Source: Haloferax marinisediminis | Lineage (GTDB): Archaea > Halobacteriota > Halobacteria > Halobacteriales > Haloferacaceae | NCBI RefSeq assembly: GCF_009674585.1 | Contig: NZ_WKJP01000004.1 | Location: 62,001 to 126,000 of the forward strand | Reading direction: 5' to 3' | Length of the DNA stretch: 64,000 nt | In this document: positions 1 to 7,790 of the stretch, piece after piece | Layout of the letters: each line of letters opens with the position of its first letter | Numbering within the stretch: position 1 is the first letter of the stretch | The notes under the pieces: generated by a model | Seen by the model: only the letters and a program-made list of their open reading frames with translations | Told to the model about the DNA's origin: nothing | Databases searched by the model: none | Position numbers and translations under genes: made by a program

Positions 1-326
1 TCGACAGCGAGGTGCACCACTTCACCCGTTTTTTCAGCGAGCGAATTCGCAATCGATGCCCCATAGTGGTAGAAATCGAAGTTCTCTCGAACTCGATTTC
101 CCGTCGAGAGGAACCCAAGACTCGCGTGATACTCGTCACCCTGTTGGCTTACGTAACCGAGCTGAGACAGTGTCGAAAGATGCGTGTGCACCGTCGTCTT
201 CGAACAGTCGAGTGCGTCGGATAATTCGGTCACTCCAGCACCCTGTCGGTCGATTAGTTCGTCCACGATTGCAAACGTCGTGATGACCGACTTGATAGAG
301 CGTTGTTCCGGTCCGTTGGTACCCAT
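1..326 (-). CDS. IclR family transcriptional regulator, N-terminal part (cut by window edge)
   Basis: Reading the reverse strand from the ATG at 326 gives an open frame that runs off the left edge without a stop (108 codons visible). The first 70 residues form an IclR-type winged helix-turn-helix: RSIKSVITTFAIVDEL, then GVTELSDALDCSKTTVHTHL, then LSQLGYV. This is followed by the start of the effector-binding domain (SIANSLAEKTGEVVHLAV). IclR proteins bind palindromes near their own or divergent promoters and respond to small catabolic metabolites. It is divergent from the DAO-family oxidoreductase at 452, with a palindrome between them, so it probably controls that gene and itself. The ligand cannot be read from the sequence. 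Confidence 0.85.
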   Translation of the reverse strand, partial: MGTNGPEQRSIKSVITTFAIVDELIDRQGAGVTELSDALDCSKTTVHTHLSTLSQLGYVSQQGDEYHASLGFLSTGNRVRENFDFYHYGASIANSLAEKTGEVVHLAV

Positions 327-354
327 ACACCCACCTCTTCGACCTCTTTGATAA

Positions 355-375
355 CTGTTTGGGATTACCAAACAG
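355..375. promoter_or_regulatory. Candidate IclR operator (perfect inverted repeat)
   Basis: CTGTTTGG, a 5-base spacer GATTA, then CCAAACAG: a perfect 8-base inverted repeat. It sits in the 125-base divergent gap between the IclR-type gene and the oxidoreductase. It overlaps the upstream side of the probable regulator promoter (TTATC near 350) and lies 45 bases before the oxidoreductase TATA box. The position fits autoregulation and co-regulation; binding is inferred. Confidence 0.5.
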
Positions 376-419
376 AAAATTCCTCAAAAATGTGAGCGGG
401 CAGCAAAATTCGTGAAAAA

Positions 420-429
420 CTATTTAGTA
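420..429 (+). promoter_or_regulatory. TATA box of the DAO-family oxidoreductase
   Basis: CTATTTAGTA is centred about 28 bases before the ATG at 452, the spacing expected for a leaderless haloarchaeal transcript. This argues against the in-frame GTG at 431 as start. Confidence 0.5.
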
Positions 430-451
430 GGTGAGGCTCAGGGGAGTGGTA

Positions 452-1558
452 ATGGAACCCATAGTGATTATAGGCGGAGGCATCATCGGCGCCAGCCTCG
501 CATACCACCTCCGTGACCACCCTCGTCCCGTTATCCTGTACGAACGAGACGCCCTCGGGTCTGGAACGTCCGCTGACTCTGTCGCACTCTTCGTTTGGCA
601 CCAATCCACACCAGACCGGTCGAGCCACAAACTACGCACGCGTTCGTGGGAACAGTACGAACCGCTCATCCAGAGCGGGACTATCAGTTTCGAGCAGATC
701 GGAACACTCGACGTCACCAGAGATGACGACGAAGCCGAAGCACTTCGTGACCTCACTGGAAGCCTCCAAGAATTTGGTGCTGAGGCGTCCTTCCTCGGTC
801 CGGATGCATTGGCCGAACACGGCCTCAACCCTGACGCTGTTGCAGGTGCGATGTGGACCCCAGAGGATGGATATCTCGACCCATCAGAGATCATCCAGCA
901 TTACATTCGGGAGGCAACTGACTCGGGTGCCACCGTCGAGACGCAGACCGCCGTCACAGACATCATCACCGAAGAGGGTCGTGTCACGGGCGTCGAAACC
1001 GAAATAGGCACCCAGTCGGCAGCGGTCGTAGTGAATGCGGCAGGTCCGTGGGCTCCAACCGTGAACGAGATGGTTGACGTGCCCCAGCCGTTCAGGCATA
1101 ATCGCGGCCCCGTGGTCGTCCTGCAAAAGGACGAGTCCTTTGGCCTCCCATTCATCCAGTTCGATGACGGGCTCTACTTCCGCAGTGAAGGACGGAACCA
1201 GGCGTTCGCTGGGAATTTCGGTGCGAGCTACGAGGACGCAGAGCTTCTGAATCCATCGGGTGCACGCTCGGTCGACCACGACTTCTACCTCGAAATCGAC
1301 GACCGTATTCAGGAAGCCATTCCACGGCTTGAGGGTGTCGAACTCGCAAACGAGTGGGTCGGCGTACGGACACTCACACCAGATGGCGTTCCCATTGTCG
1401 GTGAAACCAACGTCGACGACTTCTTCATCGCCGCCGGGATGAACGGACTCGGTGTCACACTGGCGCCGGCAGTAAGCGAGTATCTGGCCACCATCATCAA
1501 AGGCGGAGACGTTGATGACGATGTAGAAGCGTATCTATCCCCATCTCGGTTCGCCTAA
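452..1558 (+). CDS. FAD-dependent oxidoreductase, DAO (glycine/D-amino acid oxidase) family
   Basis: This 368-residue soluble flavoprotein opens with the FAD-binding beta-alpha-beta motif GGGIIGASLAYHL and the conserved VILYERDALGSG strand end. The DAO-fold C-terminus follows, with LTPDGVPIVGET and then GMNGLGVTLAPAVSEYLA, the second FAD contact. The family oxidises amines or amino acids (sarcosine, dimethylglycine, glycine, D-amino acids), passing electrons to oxygen or to ETF. The substrate cannot be assigned. The start is the ATG at 452 because a TATA box lies about 28 bases upstream. Divergence from an IclR regulator and nearness to a peptide/opine-type ABC transporter and etfBA suggest a role in amine or amino-acid catabolism. 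Confidence 0.88.
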   Translation: MEPIVIIGGGIIGASLAYHLRDHPRPVILYERDALGSGTSADSVALFVWHQSTPDRSSHKLRTRSWEQYEPLIQSGTISFEQIGTLDVTRDDDEAEALRDLTGSLQEFGAEASFLGPDALAEHGLNPDAVAGAMWTPEDGYLDPSEIIQHYIREATDSGATVETQTAVTDIITEEGRVTGVETEIGTQSAAVVVNAAGPWAPTVNEMVDVPQPFRHNRGPVVVLQKDESFGLPFIQFDDGLYFRSEGRNQAFAGNFGASYEDAELLNPSGARSVDHDFYLEIDDRIQEAIPRLEGVELANEWVGVRTLTPDGVPIVGETNVDDFFIAAGMNGLGVTLAPAVSEYLATIIKGGDVDDDVEAYLSPSRFA

Positions 1559-1580
1559 CTTCTCCGAATAGCTCCAGTTT

Positions 1581-1598
1581 CCCAATCGAGAGATTGGG
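1581..1598 (+). terminator. Hairpin after the oxidoreductase gene
   Basis: CCCAATC, tetraloop GAGA, GATTGGG: a perfect 7-base-pair stem 22 bases after the stop codon. No T-tract follows, so it may act as an mRNA 3' structure rather than an intrinsic terminator. Confidence 0.35.
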
Positions 1599-1646
1599 CG
1601 GTGTTAGCGGACGTGTTGTGACCTTGCAACATGACAACAAGCAAGT

Positions 1647-1766
1647 GTGAATGGCGGCACTTTCGGTCCGGTCCTGTACGCCTCGGTCGCTGCCGTCGTC
1701 GGTAAGGGGCTGTTTGGTGACCACTGTTCGCCGCTCTCCGACACCAGCATCCTGTCGTCGTTCGGT
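1647..1766 (+). pseudogene. Remnant of an NhaC-family Na+/H+ antiporter gene
   Basis: A 40-codon stretch reads LYASVAAVVGKGLFGDHCSP and then LSDTSILSS. The pattern FGDHCSP(I/L)SDT(S/T)ILSS is the signature loop of NhaC-type antiporters. No antiporter sequence is visible before or after it: the frame turns into unrelated sequence after SSFG, and the rest of the roughly 450-residue membrane protein is absent. It is a gene fossil in a 400-base gap, not an expressed protein. The identification rests on recall of the motif, without a search. Confidence 0.6.
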
Positions 1767-1770
1767 GTGT

Positions 1771-1932
1771 TCATAGCGCCACAACAGAATCGCGATATCC
1801 TCTCACGTTTTCGAGCGTGTAACCACGGAAGTTGGCCTGCTGGTCAAGAACGGTACAATCGTACCAACCCTCGCGTGGGTTGGTGAAGAACAGGTAGATG
1901 AACGTCAAACCACAACCCCACATGTTATCCAT
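1771..1932 (-). CDS. Small ORF of unknown function (53 codons), possibly a gene remnant
   Basis: On the reverse strand an ATG at 1932 opens a 53-residue frame containing WGCGLTFIYLFFTNPREGWY and DQQANFRGYTLENVRGYRD. The first part is hydrophobic and could be membrane-embedded. The order of an aromatic-rich hydrophobic segment followed by polar sequence looks protein-like, but no family is recognised. It abuts the NhaC remnant and may be another broken gene. No clear promoter or Shine-Dalgarno site was seen. Confidence 0.25.
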   Translation of the reverse strand: MDNMWGCGLTFIYLFFTNPREGWYDCTVLDQQANFRGYTLENVRGYRDSVVAL

Positions 1933-1950
1933 CATTAACGTCCCCTAAGA

Positions 1951-1958
1951 TTTATATA
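1951..1958 (+). promoter_or_regulatory. TATA box of the substrate-binding protein gene
   Basis: TTTATATA is centred about 29 bases before the ATG at 1983. A purine-containing BRE-like CCTAAGA precedes it. The spacing fits a leaderless start. Confidence 0.55.
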
Positions 1959-1982
1959 GTCTTGTGGAGGAGTGGCAATTCG

Positions 1983-3860
1983 ATGTTGGATGATAGCAAA
2001 GGCCTTGACATCGAAGGTTCAGAGCCTGATGCCAAAGGCGATACATCGACGAGTCGAAGGAGTGTCAATCGAAGAACCGTTCTCGCTAGTATTGGTGGCG
2101 CAGTCACTGCAGGGCTAGCCGGGTGTGGCGGGAGCCAGAATGACTCTGGTTCCGGAGGGTCGGGAGGCGGCAGCGACCAGAGCGGTGGGTCGAGTGGCGG
2201 TGGCAGTCAAAACTTAGGAGAACGCGTGCCACCCCTCGTCATCGAGTATTGGACGAACTGGTCGCAGGCAAAAGCCGAGGAGGACTTCCTTCCCGTCGTT
2301 GCCCAGAACTTCGAAGAACTCGGTCTCACGACGGAGATTAAACCGGTCAATGGTGGAACACAGCTCTCACAGACGTTCGCCGACCAGCGGACGAACCACA
2401 TCACGAAAGGGTACCACGAGTCTGCACCCGACCGTGCCGATCCCTTCGAGTTCACTCGTATCTTCGCTGCAGACTACGCGGGCGGCAACGGGCGGCCGAA
2501 TTATCCAAACTGGGCAAACTGTGCGTACACCGAACCGGCACTCGCGCAGGCGAACGCGGCAAGCCTCGAAGAGCGTCAGAAACTCATCAATGAAGCCCAC
2601 AAAGTGATGGGCGAAGAGGCCCCAGTGATTCCGCTCATCCGGTTCTCCTACTACTACGCTGCCCGGTCCGACTTCATCGATATCGCAGGGGTCGGCCAAT
2701 CCGGGATGGGACCGATGAACCCGCACTTCTACATCCAGTCCGAAGCGAAGACCGGCGACAGCATCGTGGCCGGGTACTCCGGGTTCAGCATCGCGGAGTC
2801 TCTCAACTTCCTCACGATGTCGTCCCACGCAGACATGTACCCATACGGGCACATGCTCCACTCGCCGTTGCTCGAATACGACGAGAATCGCGAACTGCAG
2901 AACATGCTCGCCTCAGACTACACGGAGGAGAACGAGGCCAAACGCTTCACGTTCACGCTCCGTGACGCGACGTTCCACAACGGCGACCCGATTACGCCAG
3001 AGGACGTCAAGTTCACGTTCGAGCAACTGAACAACAACATCGGTGCGTACCCGAAGATGGACCAGATGCCACTCGACTCCATCGAGACGCCCGACGAGAA
3101 GACCGTCGTGTTCAACTTCACGGACTCGTACCCGCTGTTCATCACGAAGGTCATCCCGCTATGGGGAATCCTGCACAAACAGACGTGGGTCGACGCCGGT
3201 GCACCGGAAGACCCCGCGGGTGCGACGATTACGGACCTTATCGGGTCCGGACCGTTCGCAGTCGACGACTACGAGATTGGTCAGTTCATGAAGATGGTCC
3301 CACACGACGGACACCCGGTTCACGAACCGAACTCCCCTGTCATCATCCAAAGCTTCGATGACAGCAACAGTGCGCGGCAGGCGTTCGAGGCTGGTGAGGT
3401 CGGCGTCATCTCGAACATCGTGCCGACGATTCTCGAACAGATAAAGGGTAAACTCGGCGACGACATGGAGATTGGTCGCCTCAAGGGCTTCCTCCCGCAC
3501 GTGCTGTACCCGCAGTCGAGTTTCGCGCCCGGACAGTTCAAGGAGTTCAGGAAAGCGCTCGGTGCAGCCATCGACCGCCAGAAAATCTCCCAAATCGGGT
3601 ATCTCGGCAAAGAGGAACCCGTGCTGCGTGGCTCACCCCTGCTCGGGAACCACCCTGGGTCGCCGCCAGAAGGCGTCGTCCCCAAATTCACGGACGACCC
3701 GACCGGTGACATCGAAGGTGCGAAGGCACTACTCGAGGAGAACGGTTGGGGATGGGACGACAACGGAAATCTTCACTACCCAGCAGACGCCGACACGTCA
3801 CCATTATGGCCGAAAGGTGAGGAACCAGACACCGGCGAATTCCCCTGCCTGAGTGGATAA
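1983..3860 (+). CDS. ABC transporter substrate-binding lipoprotein (SBP_bac_5 type), apparently circularly permuted
   Basis: This 625-residue extracytoplasmic binding protein has a Tat lipoprotein signal (Arg30-Arg31, RRTVLASIGG, lipobox LAGC with Cys48) and then a Gly/Ser linker to about residue 78. Residues 84-250 carry features normally found in the C-terminal half of family-5 binding proteins: IEYWTNW, a tri-partite 'QNFEELGLTTEIKPV' segment, LEERQKLINEAHKVMGEEAP and VIPLIRFSYYYAAR. Residues 255-610 carry the normal N-terminal half: LEYDENRELQNMLAS, FTLRDATFHNGDPITPEDVK, then GAKALLEENGWGWDDNGN near the end. Each half is present once, in swapped order. The transporter genes at 4759-8783 are probable partners. 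A peptide or opine-like ligand is inferred only from the family. The ATG at 1983 is chosen by TATA spacing. Confidence 0.85.
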   Translation: MLDDSKGLDIEGSEPDAKGDTSTSRRSVNRRTVLASIGGAVTAGLAGCGGSQNDSGSGGSGGGSDQSGGSSGGGSQNLGERVPPLVIEYWTNWSQAKAEEDFLPVVAQNFEELGLTTEIKPVNGGTQLSQTFADQRTNHITKGYHESAPDRADPFEFTRIFAADYAGGNGRPNYPNWANCAYTEPALAQANAASLEERQKLINEAHKVMGEEAPVIPLIRFSYYYAARSDFIDIAGVGQSGMGPMNPHFYIQSEAKTGDSIVAGYSGFSIAESLNFLTMSSHADMYPYGHMLHSPLLEYDENRELQNMLASDYTEENEAKRFTFTLRDATFHNGDPITPEDVKFTFEQLNNNIGAYPKMDQMPLDSIETPDEKTVVFNFTDSYPLFITKVIPLWGILHKQTWVDAGAPEDPAGATITDLIGSGPFAVDDYEIGQFMKMVPHDGHPVHEPNSPVIIQSFDDSNSARQAFEAGEVGVISNIVPTILEQIKGKLGDDMEIGRLKGFLPHVLYPQSSFAPGQFKEFRKALGAAIDRQKISQIGYLGKEEPVLRGSPLLGNHPGSPPEGVVPKFTDDPTGDIEGAKALLEENGWGWDDNGNLHYPADADTSPLWPKGEEPDTGEFPCLSG

Positions 3861-3903
3861 CAAAGACGCGAGATTCAACACCAAGACCGCCTGGCATTCC
3901 TTT

Positions 3904-4572
3904 TTACGACGAGAGCGTCTTTTCGAGTTCTTCAGTGATAACCTCTGGATAGTGCGCACCGTGCAGTCGAGAGTCGACCGTCCCATCCGTGACAAAGAGC
4001 GTCGTCGGTGCGCCGACCACCTCGAACTGGTCGTTGAGCGATTCTTTCCACTCAGGACCGTAGACAGAGAACAGTGCAACCCCCTCGCGATTCTCACCGA
4101 TCGTCCCAAGGTCGTCCCGCATGAGGTCACAGGGTGGGCAGTCTTCCCGCCAGACGTACACCACCGCCTTGTCGAAGGCATCGAGGGCGACGGGAAGCAA
4201 GTTGGCGTCGATTGGGAAGAAATTCGCCGGAGTTCCATCGCCCGATGGTAACCCCCGCATCAACTGGGTCAAGAAGACCGACAACTGAAGACGCGACGCT
4301 TCGTCGGAGGACGGGAGGTAGTCACTCAGCGCACGGAAAACGGCCAGCAACGAGGCCTCCTGCGTTCCGTGTGTTTCGAGGATGTTCCGTACGACCGGAG
4401 ACGAGACGTGCTCGTCGATACCCGTTCCGAGTTCACCGGCCGTACTCAGGTCTCTGTCAACCAACCATCCATCGACTGTCTCCAGAAACTCAGTGCCTAG
4501 TTCGATGTCACCGGTCGAAGCTTCCCGAATTACACCCTCGTCTAACAGACTTACTACGGTGTTTCCGTCCAT
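3904..4572 (-). CDS. Thioredoxin-fold domain protein with CPPC motif
   Basis: The product has about 222 residues from the ATG at 4572, which is preceded at 27 bases by the TATA-like ATTTGATACT. An in-frame start at 4656 would add 28 residues. The N-terminal 120 residues are acidic and unassigned. The C-terminal part is a thioredoxin fold with YVWREDCPPCDLMRDDL (redox CPPC pair) and the cis-proline loop VGAPTTLFV. No signal peptide or membrane segment is visible, so it should act in the cytoplasm as a disulfide reductase or redox sensor. It is convergent with the binding protein and interrupts what would otherwise be one transporter operon. Its link to transport is unknown. Confidence 0.75.
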   Translation of the reverse strand: MDGNTVVSLLDEGVIREASTGDIELGTEFLETVDGWLVDRDLSTAGELGTGIDEHVSSPVVRNILETHGTQEASLLAVFRALSDYLPSSDEASRLQLSVFLTQLMRGLPSGDGTPANFFPIDANLLPVALDAFDKAVVYVWREDCPPCDLMRDDLGTIGENREGVALFSVYGPEWKESLNDQFEVVGAPTTLFVTDGTVDSRLHGAHYPEVITEELEKTLSS

Positions 4573-4697
4573 GTCGAGGCTATCACTGGTCCACAGTATC
4601 AAATTTTTCCTCACGAACTGAACTGTTCCGTCTTGGTAGCGTCGGAGACGTCGCATACAGCACGTGATAGCTCGGTACTGCGCATACTGGGCGACAC

Positions 4698-4734
4698 ATT
4701 GTTGTTAAACAATCAGGGAAAACACCTTTATAAT
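4698..4734 (+). promoter_or_regulatory. Transporter operon promoter with upstream inverted repeat
   Basis: CTTTATAAT at 4726-4734 is centred about 29 bases before the permease ATG at 4759, fitting leaderless transcription. Just upstream, ATTGTT-GTTA-AACAAT (4698-4713) is a perfect 6-base inverted repeat placed where an activator or repressor could act. Confidence 0.5.
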
Positions 4735-4758
4735 GGGACTTCGTGCTAACCATGAACA

Positions 4759-5679
4759 ATGAGTTTAGAGGTGGGAGAAATCAGGTCGCTCAAAGACCGG
4801 TTTCTCATTCGAGACGTACTCTCAGGGCTGAGGAGGCTGATGGACGATCGGCCAGCAAAACTGGCTATGGGGTATCTATCGTTCATGTTGGTTATCGCCA
4901 TCGTCGGCCCCTATATCGCACCGTACCCGTACGACGAGATTCTCTTCAACGATGCTGGCCAGATTCTCCGTGCCCAGCCACCGTCACTTATGCATCCGCT
5001 CGGGACGACTTCCACGGGGCAAGACGTCCTCTCTCGGATAATCTACGGCGTTCGCCCAACGATGATAACCGGGCTCCTCGGTGGGTTGATAATCGTTTCA
5101 CTCGGGGGGTTAGTCGGCATCACTGCAGGCTACCTCGGCGGACAAACCGACAACGCACTCATGCGAATCACCGATTTCATCTACGGCATCCCACTGATTC
5201 CATTCGCCATCGTTCTCGTTGGAGTGTTCGGAATCGACTTCTTCGTCACGATATTCATCATCGGAGCGGTTCTGTGGCGGGGAAGTGCCCGTGTCCTTCG
5301 CTCGAAGGTCTTGCAGATAAAGCAACGACCGTACATTCTCATGACGAAGGCGAGTGGTGCCAGCACACCGTACATCATCTTCAAGCACATCGTTCCGAAC
5401 GTCGGGTCGATGGTTATCCTCTTCTTCGCGATGGGGATTGGATACGCGATTATCGCACAGGCTGGCTTGGCCTTCGTCGGTGTTTCGGACCCGTTCATCC
5501 CCTCCTGGGGAATCATGATTCGGAACGCGTACCGGTCGGGGTTAGTCGCTGACGCGTGGTGGTGGTCACTTCCGCCAGGAGTGTTGATTTCTACGACCGT
5601 GTTGTCGGCAATCATGCTGGGGCGACGATTCGAAGTGCTGTCTGGACAGACTGACGACGCCATGCTGGAGATGGGATAA
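4759..5679 (+). CDS. Peptide/opine-type ABC transporter permease (DppC-like)
   Basis: This 306-residue inner-membrane permease has about six hydrophobic segments, the first near residues 34-53. The DppC family hallmark HPLGTTSTGQDVLSRIIYGV lies in the N-terminal part. The EAA-loop region follows (LMTKASGASTPYIIFKHIVP), which contacts the ATPase subunit. It starts at the ATG at 4759 by TATA spacing and ends one base before the next gene. It should pair with the DppB-like permease at 7791 to form the channel fed by the lipoprotein at 1983. The substrate class is inferred from the family. Confidence 0.9.
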   Translation: MSLEVGEIRSLKDRFLIRDVLSGLRRLMDDRPAKLAMGYLSFMLVIAIVGPYIAPYPYDEILFNDAGQILRAQPPSLMHPLGTTSTGQDVLSRIIYGVRPTMITGLLGGLIIVSLGGLVGITAGYLGGQTDNALMRITDFIYGIPLIPFAIVLVGVFGIDFFVTIFIIGAVLWRGSARVLRSKVLQIKQRPYILMTKASGASTPYIIFKHIVPNVGSMVILFFAMGIGYAIIAQAGLAFVGVSDPFIPSWGIMIRNAYRSGLVADAWWWSLPPGVLISTTVLSAIMLGRRFEVLSGQTDDAMLEMG

Positions 5680-6720
5680 ATGACAGAACCATTACTCGAA
5701 TTCCGAGACGTAACGATCCAATACCAGACGAACCGGGGACCAATCACTGCAGTTTCCGGTGCCTCGTTCAGTATCGAACAAGGGGAGTTCTCCGGGCTCG
5801 TCGGTGAGTCCGGAAGTGGAAAAAGCACGCTCGTGAAGTCAGTCATCGGCGGGCTCGACTCGAATGGCAGTGTCACATCGGGCAAAATCCTGTACAAGGG
5901 TGAAGAGATTCAAGATTACACCGAAGCCGAACTGAACAAACACATCCGCTGGAAGGAAATCTCGTACATCCCACAGAGCTCGATGAACAGTCTGGACCCA
6001 CTCCAGCGTGTGAGCGAACAGGCGCTCGATATCGCCAGCGTCCACTCTGACCTCTCGAAGGCGGAGGCACTCGAGCGCTTCAGAGAACTGTTCGAAATCG
6101 TCGGCCTGTCACCCGATAGAATCGACGACTACCCACACCAGTTCTCTGGTGGGATGCAACAACGAGCGATCACTGCACTGGCGCTGTTCTTAGATCCTGC
6201 GCTCATCATCGCAGACGAACCAACAACCGCGCTGGACGTAATCATGCAGGATCAAATCTTCAAGTATCTCGACCGGGTGAAAGCCAGCACCGACACGAGC
6301 ATGTTACTCATCACCCACGACATCAGCGTCGTGTTCGAGTCGTGTGAGCAGATAGCCGTCTTGCACGGTGGCCAAGTCTGTGAGAGTGGGTCGGTCGAAG
6401 ACGTCTATCGGAATCCGACGCATCCGTACACGGTTCTCCTCCAGCGTGCGTTCCCCGACATCCGATATCCGGACAGACAACTCGAGATTATCGAAGGACA
6501 TCCGCCAGAACAACTGGGAGAAGTCACTGAGTGCTCGTTCGTCGACCGATGTCCATGGGCTGTCGATGAATGCCATGAACACCCACCATCGCTCGATGGC
6601 GTGGCTGATTCCACTCAAAGCCATCAGTCAGCGTGTTATCGGAACGACGAGATGAGGGAGTTAAAAGGCGAGTTAGTGGAACTCGCGGGACTCACAGATG
6701 GAGGCGAACGAAATGACTGA
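5680..6720 (+). CDS. ABC transporter ATP-binding protein (DppD-like)
   Basis: The product is 346 residues. It has Walker A GESGSGKST, signature FSGGMQQR, Walker B ALIIADEPTTALD and the switch histidine in LLITHDIS. The C-terminal oligopeptide/dipeptide extension carries three cysteines (ECSFVDRCPW and a later SACYRND), typical of the DppD/OppD class. It starts directly after the upstream permease stop and overlaps the next gene by 8 bases, so translation is probably coupled. It acts on the cytoplasmic face and forms a heterodimer with the next ATPase to drive import. Confidence 0.93.
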   Translation: MTEPLLEFRDVTIQYQTNRGPITAVSGASFSIEQGEFSGLVGESGSGKSTLVKSVIGGLDSNGSVTSGKILYKGEEIQDYTEAELNKHIRWKEISYIPQSSMNSLDPLQRVSEQALDIASVHSDLSKAEALERFRELFEIVGLSPDRIDDYPHQFSGGMQQRAITALALFLDPALIIADEPTTALDVIMQDQIFKYLDRVKASTDTSMLLITHDISVVFESCEQIAVLHGGQVCESGSVEDVYRNPTHPYTVLLQRAFPDIRYPDRQLEIIEGHPPEQLGEVTECSFVDRCPWAVDECHEHPPSLDGVADSTQSHQSACYRNDEMRELKGELVELAGLTDGGERND

Positions 6721-7747
6721 GACACCGGTGTTAGAGATACGGAATCTGAAGAAATACTTCAATCGGAAAGAGGGGTTCATCAGTTCACTCCTCGGGACCA
6801 CGAAGAAACCAATACGGGCGGTCGACGATGTCTCGATCGAGCTGAGAGAAAACGAGGTCCAAGGAATCATCGGTGAGAGTGGCTGTGGAAAGAGTACGCT
6901 CCTGAAGACGGTTATCGGCCTCAACGACCCCACTGGCGGAGATATCGTCTACAAGGGGAAGCGCCTCGCAGACTTCTCACAGGACGATTGGAAGGAGTTC
7001 AGGAAGAACGTCCAGATAATCTTCCAAAACCCGTTCGAATCGCTCGATCCGAAGTTCACGGTGCGCGAGTCGCTCGCCGAGCCGTTGAACATACACGGCA
7101 TCGACTACTCCGAAGAACGAATTCACGAAGCCCTCGAGCGTGTCCAACTAAACCCTCCACAGAAGTATCTCGACCGGCTTCCGAAGCAACTGAGTGGTGG
7201 TGAGAAACAGCGGGTCTCGATTGCGAGGGCGATAATCGTCGAACCAGACGTCATCCTCGCCGACGAACCAGTCTCGATGCTCGACGTGTCGACACAGGCG
7301 GCGATTCTCAGACTGTTGTCTGACCTCACCGAAGACCTGGGACTCTCGATGATGTACATCTCACACGACCTTTCGACGGTCTCTGACATTTGCGATCAGA
7401 TTCACGTGATGTACTTGGGGCGTGTCGTAGAGAGTGCACCGACGAATCAGATACTGGACAACCCGATGCACCCGTACTCACAGGCGCTCATCCAGGCGAT
7501 CCCGATTCCAGACCCCTTCCACGACCGGCCTCGAACGCGATTGGAAGGGAGTCCACCGAGCCCAGAGGAACTCGAAGAAGGGTGCCGGTTCAAAGACCGG
7601 TGTCCAGACCGAATGCCGAGATGTGATACCGCACCGAAAACAGTCGAAGCAGAACCTGAACAGTTCACCGCATGCCACCTACATTACGAAGAATCAAACG
7701 TTCAGCCGAACGCAGACGCACCAGTCCAACAGGGGAACCAACTATGA
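6713..7747 (+). CDS. ABC transporter ATP-binding protein (DppF-like)
   Basis: The product is 344 residues. It has Walker A GESGCGKST, Q-loop IFQNPFESLDP, signature LSGGEKQR, Walker B VILADEPVSMLD and switch MYISHDLS. The C-terminal cysteine-rich extension GCRFKDRCPDRMPRCD is characteristic of OppF/DppF proteins. The ATG at 6713 is preferred over the one at 6698 because a GGAGG motif (6700-6704) lies 8 bases upstream. It overlaps the end of the previous ATPase gene. It is the second half of the heterodimeric motor. Confidence 0.92.
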   Translation: MTETPVLEIRNLKKYFNRKEGFISSLLGTTKKPIRAVDDVSIELRENEVQGIIGESGCGKSTLLKTVIGLNDPTGGDIVYKGKRLADFSQDDWKEFRKNVQIIFQNPFESLDPKFTVRESLAEPLNIHGIDYSEERIHEALERVQLNPPQKYLDRLPKQLSGGEKQRVSIARAIIVEPDVILADEPVSMLDVSTQAAILRLLSDLTEDLGLSMMYISHDLSTVSDICDQIHVMYLGRVVESAPTNQILDNPMHPYSQALIQAIPIPDPFHDRPRTRLEGSPPSPEELEEGCRFKDRCPDRMPRCDTAPKTVEAEPEQFTACHLHYEESNVQPNADAPVQQGNQL

Positions 7748-7790
7748 ACACTGACTCGAACCACTACGAAATCCCACAGGAGGGAGCACG

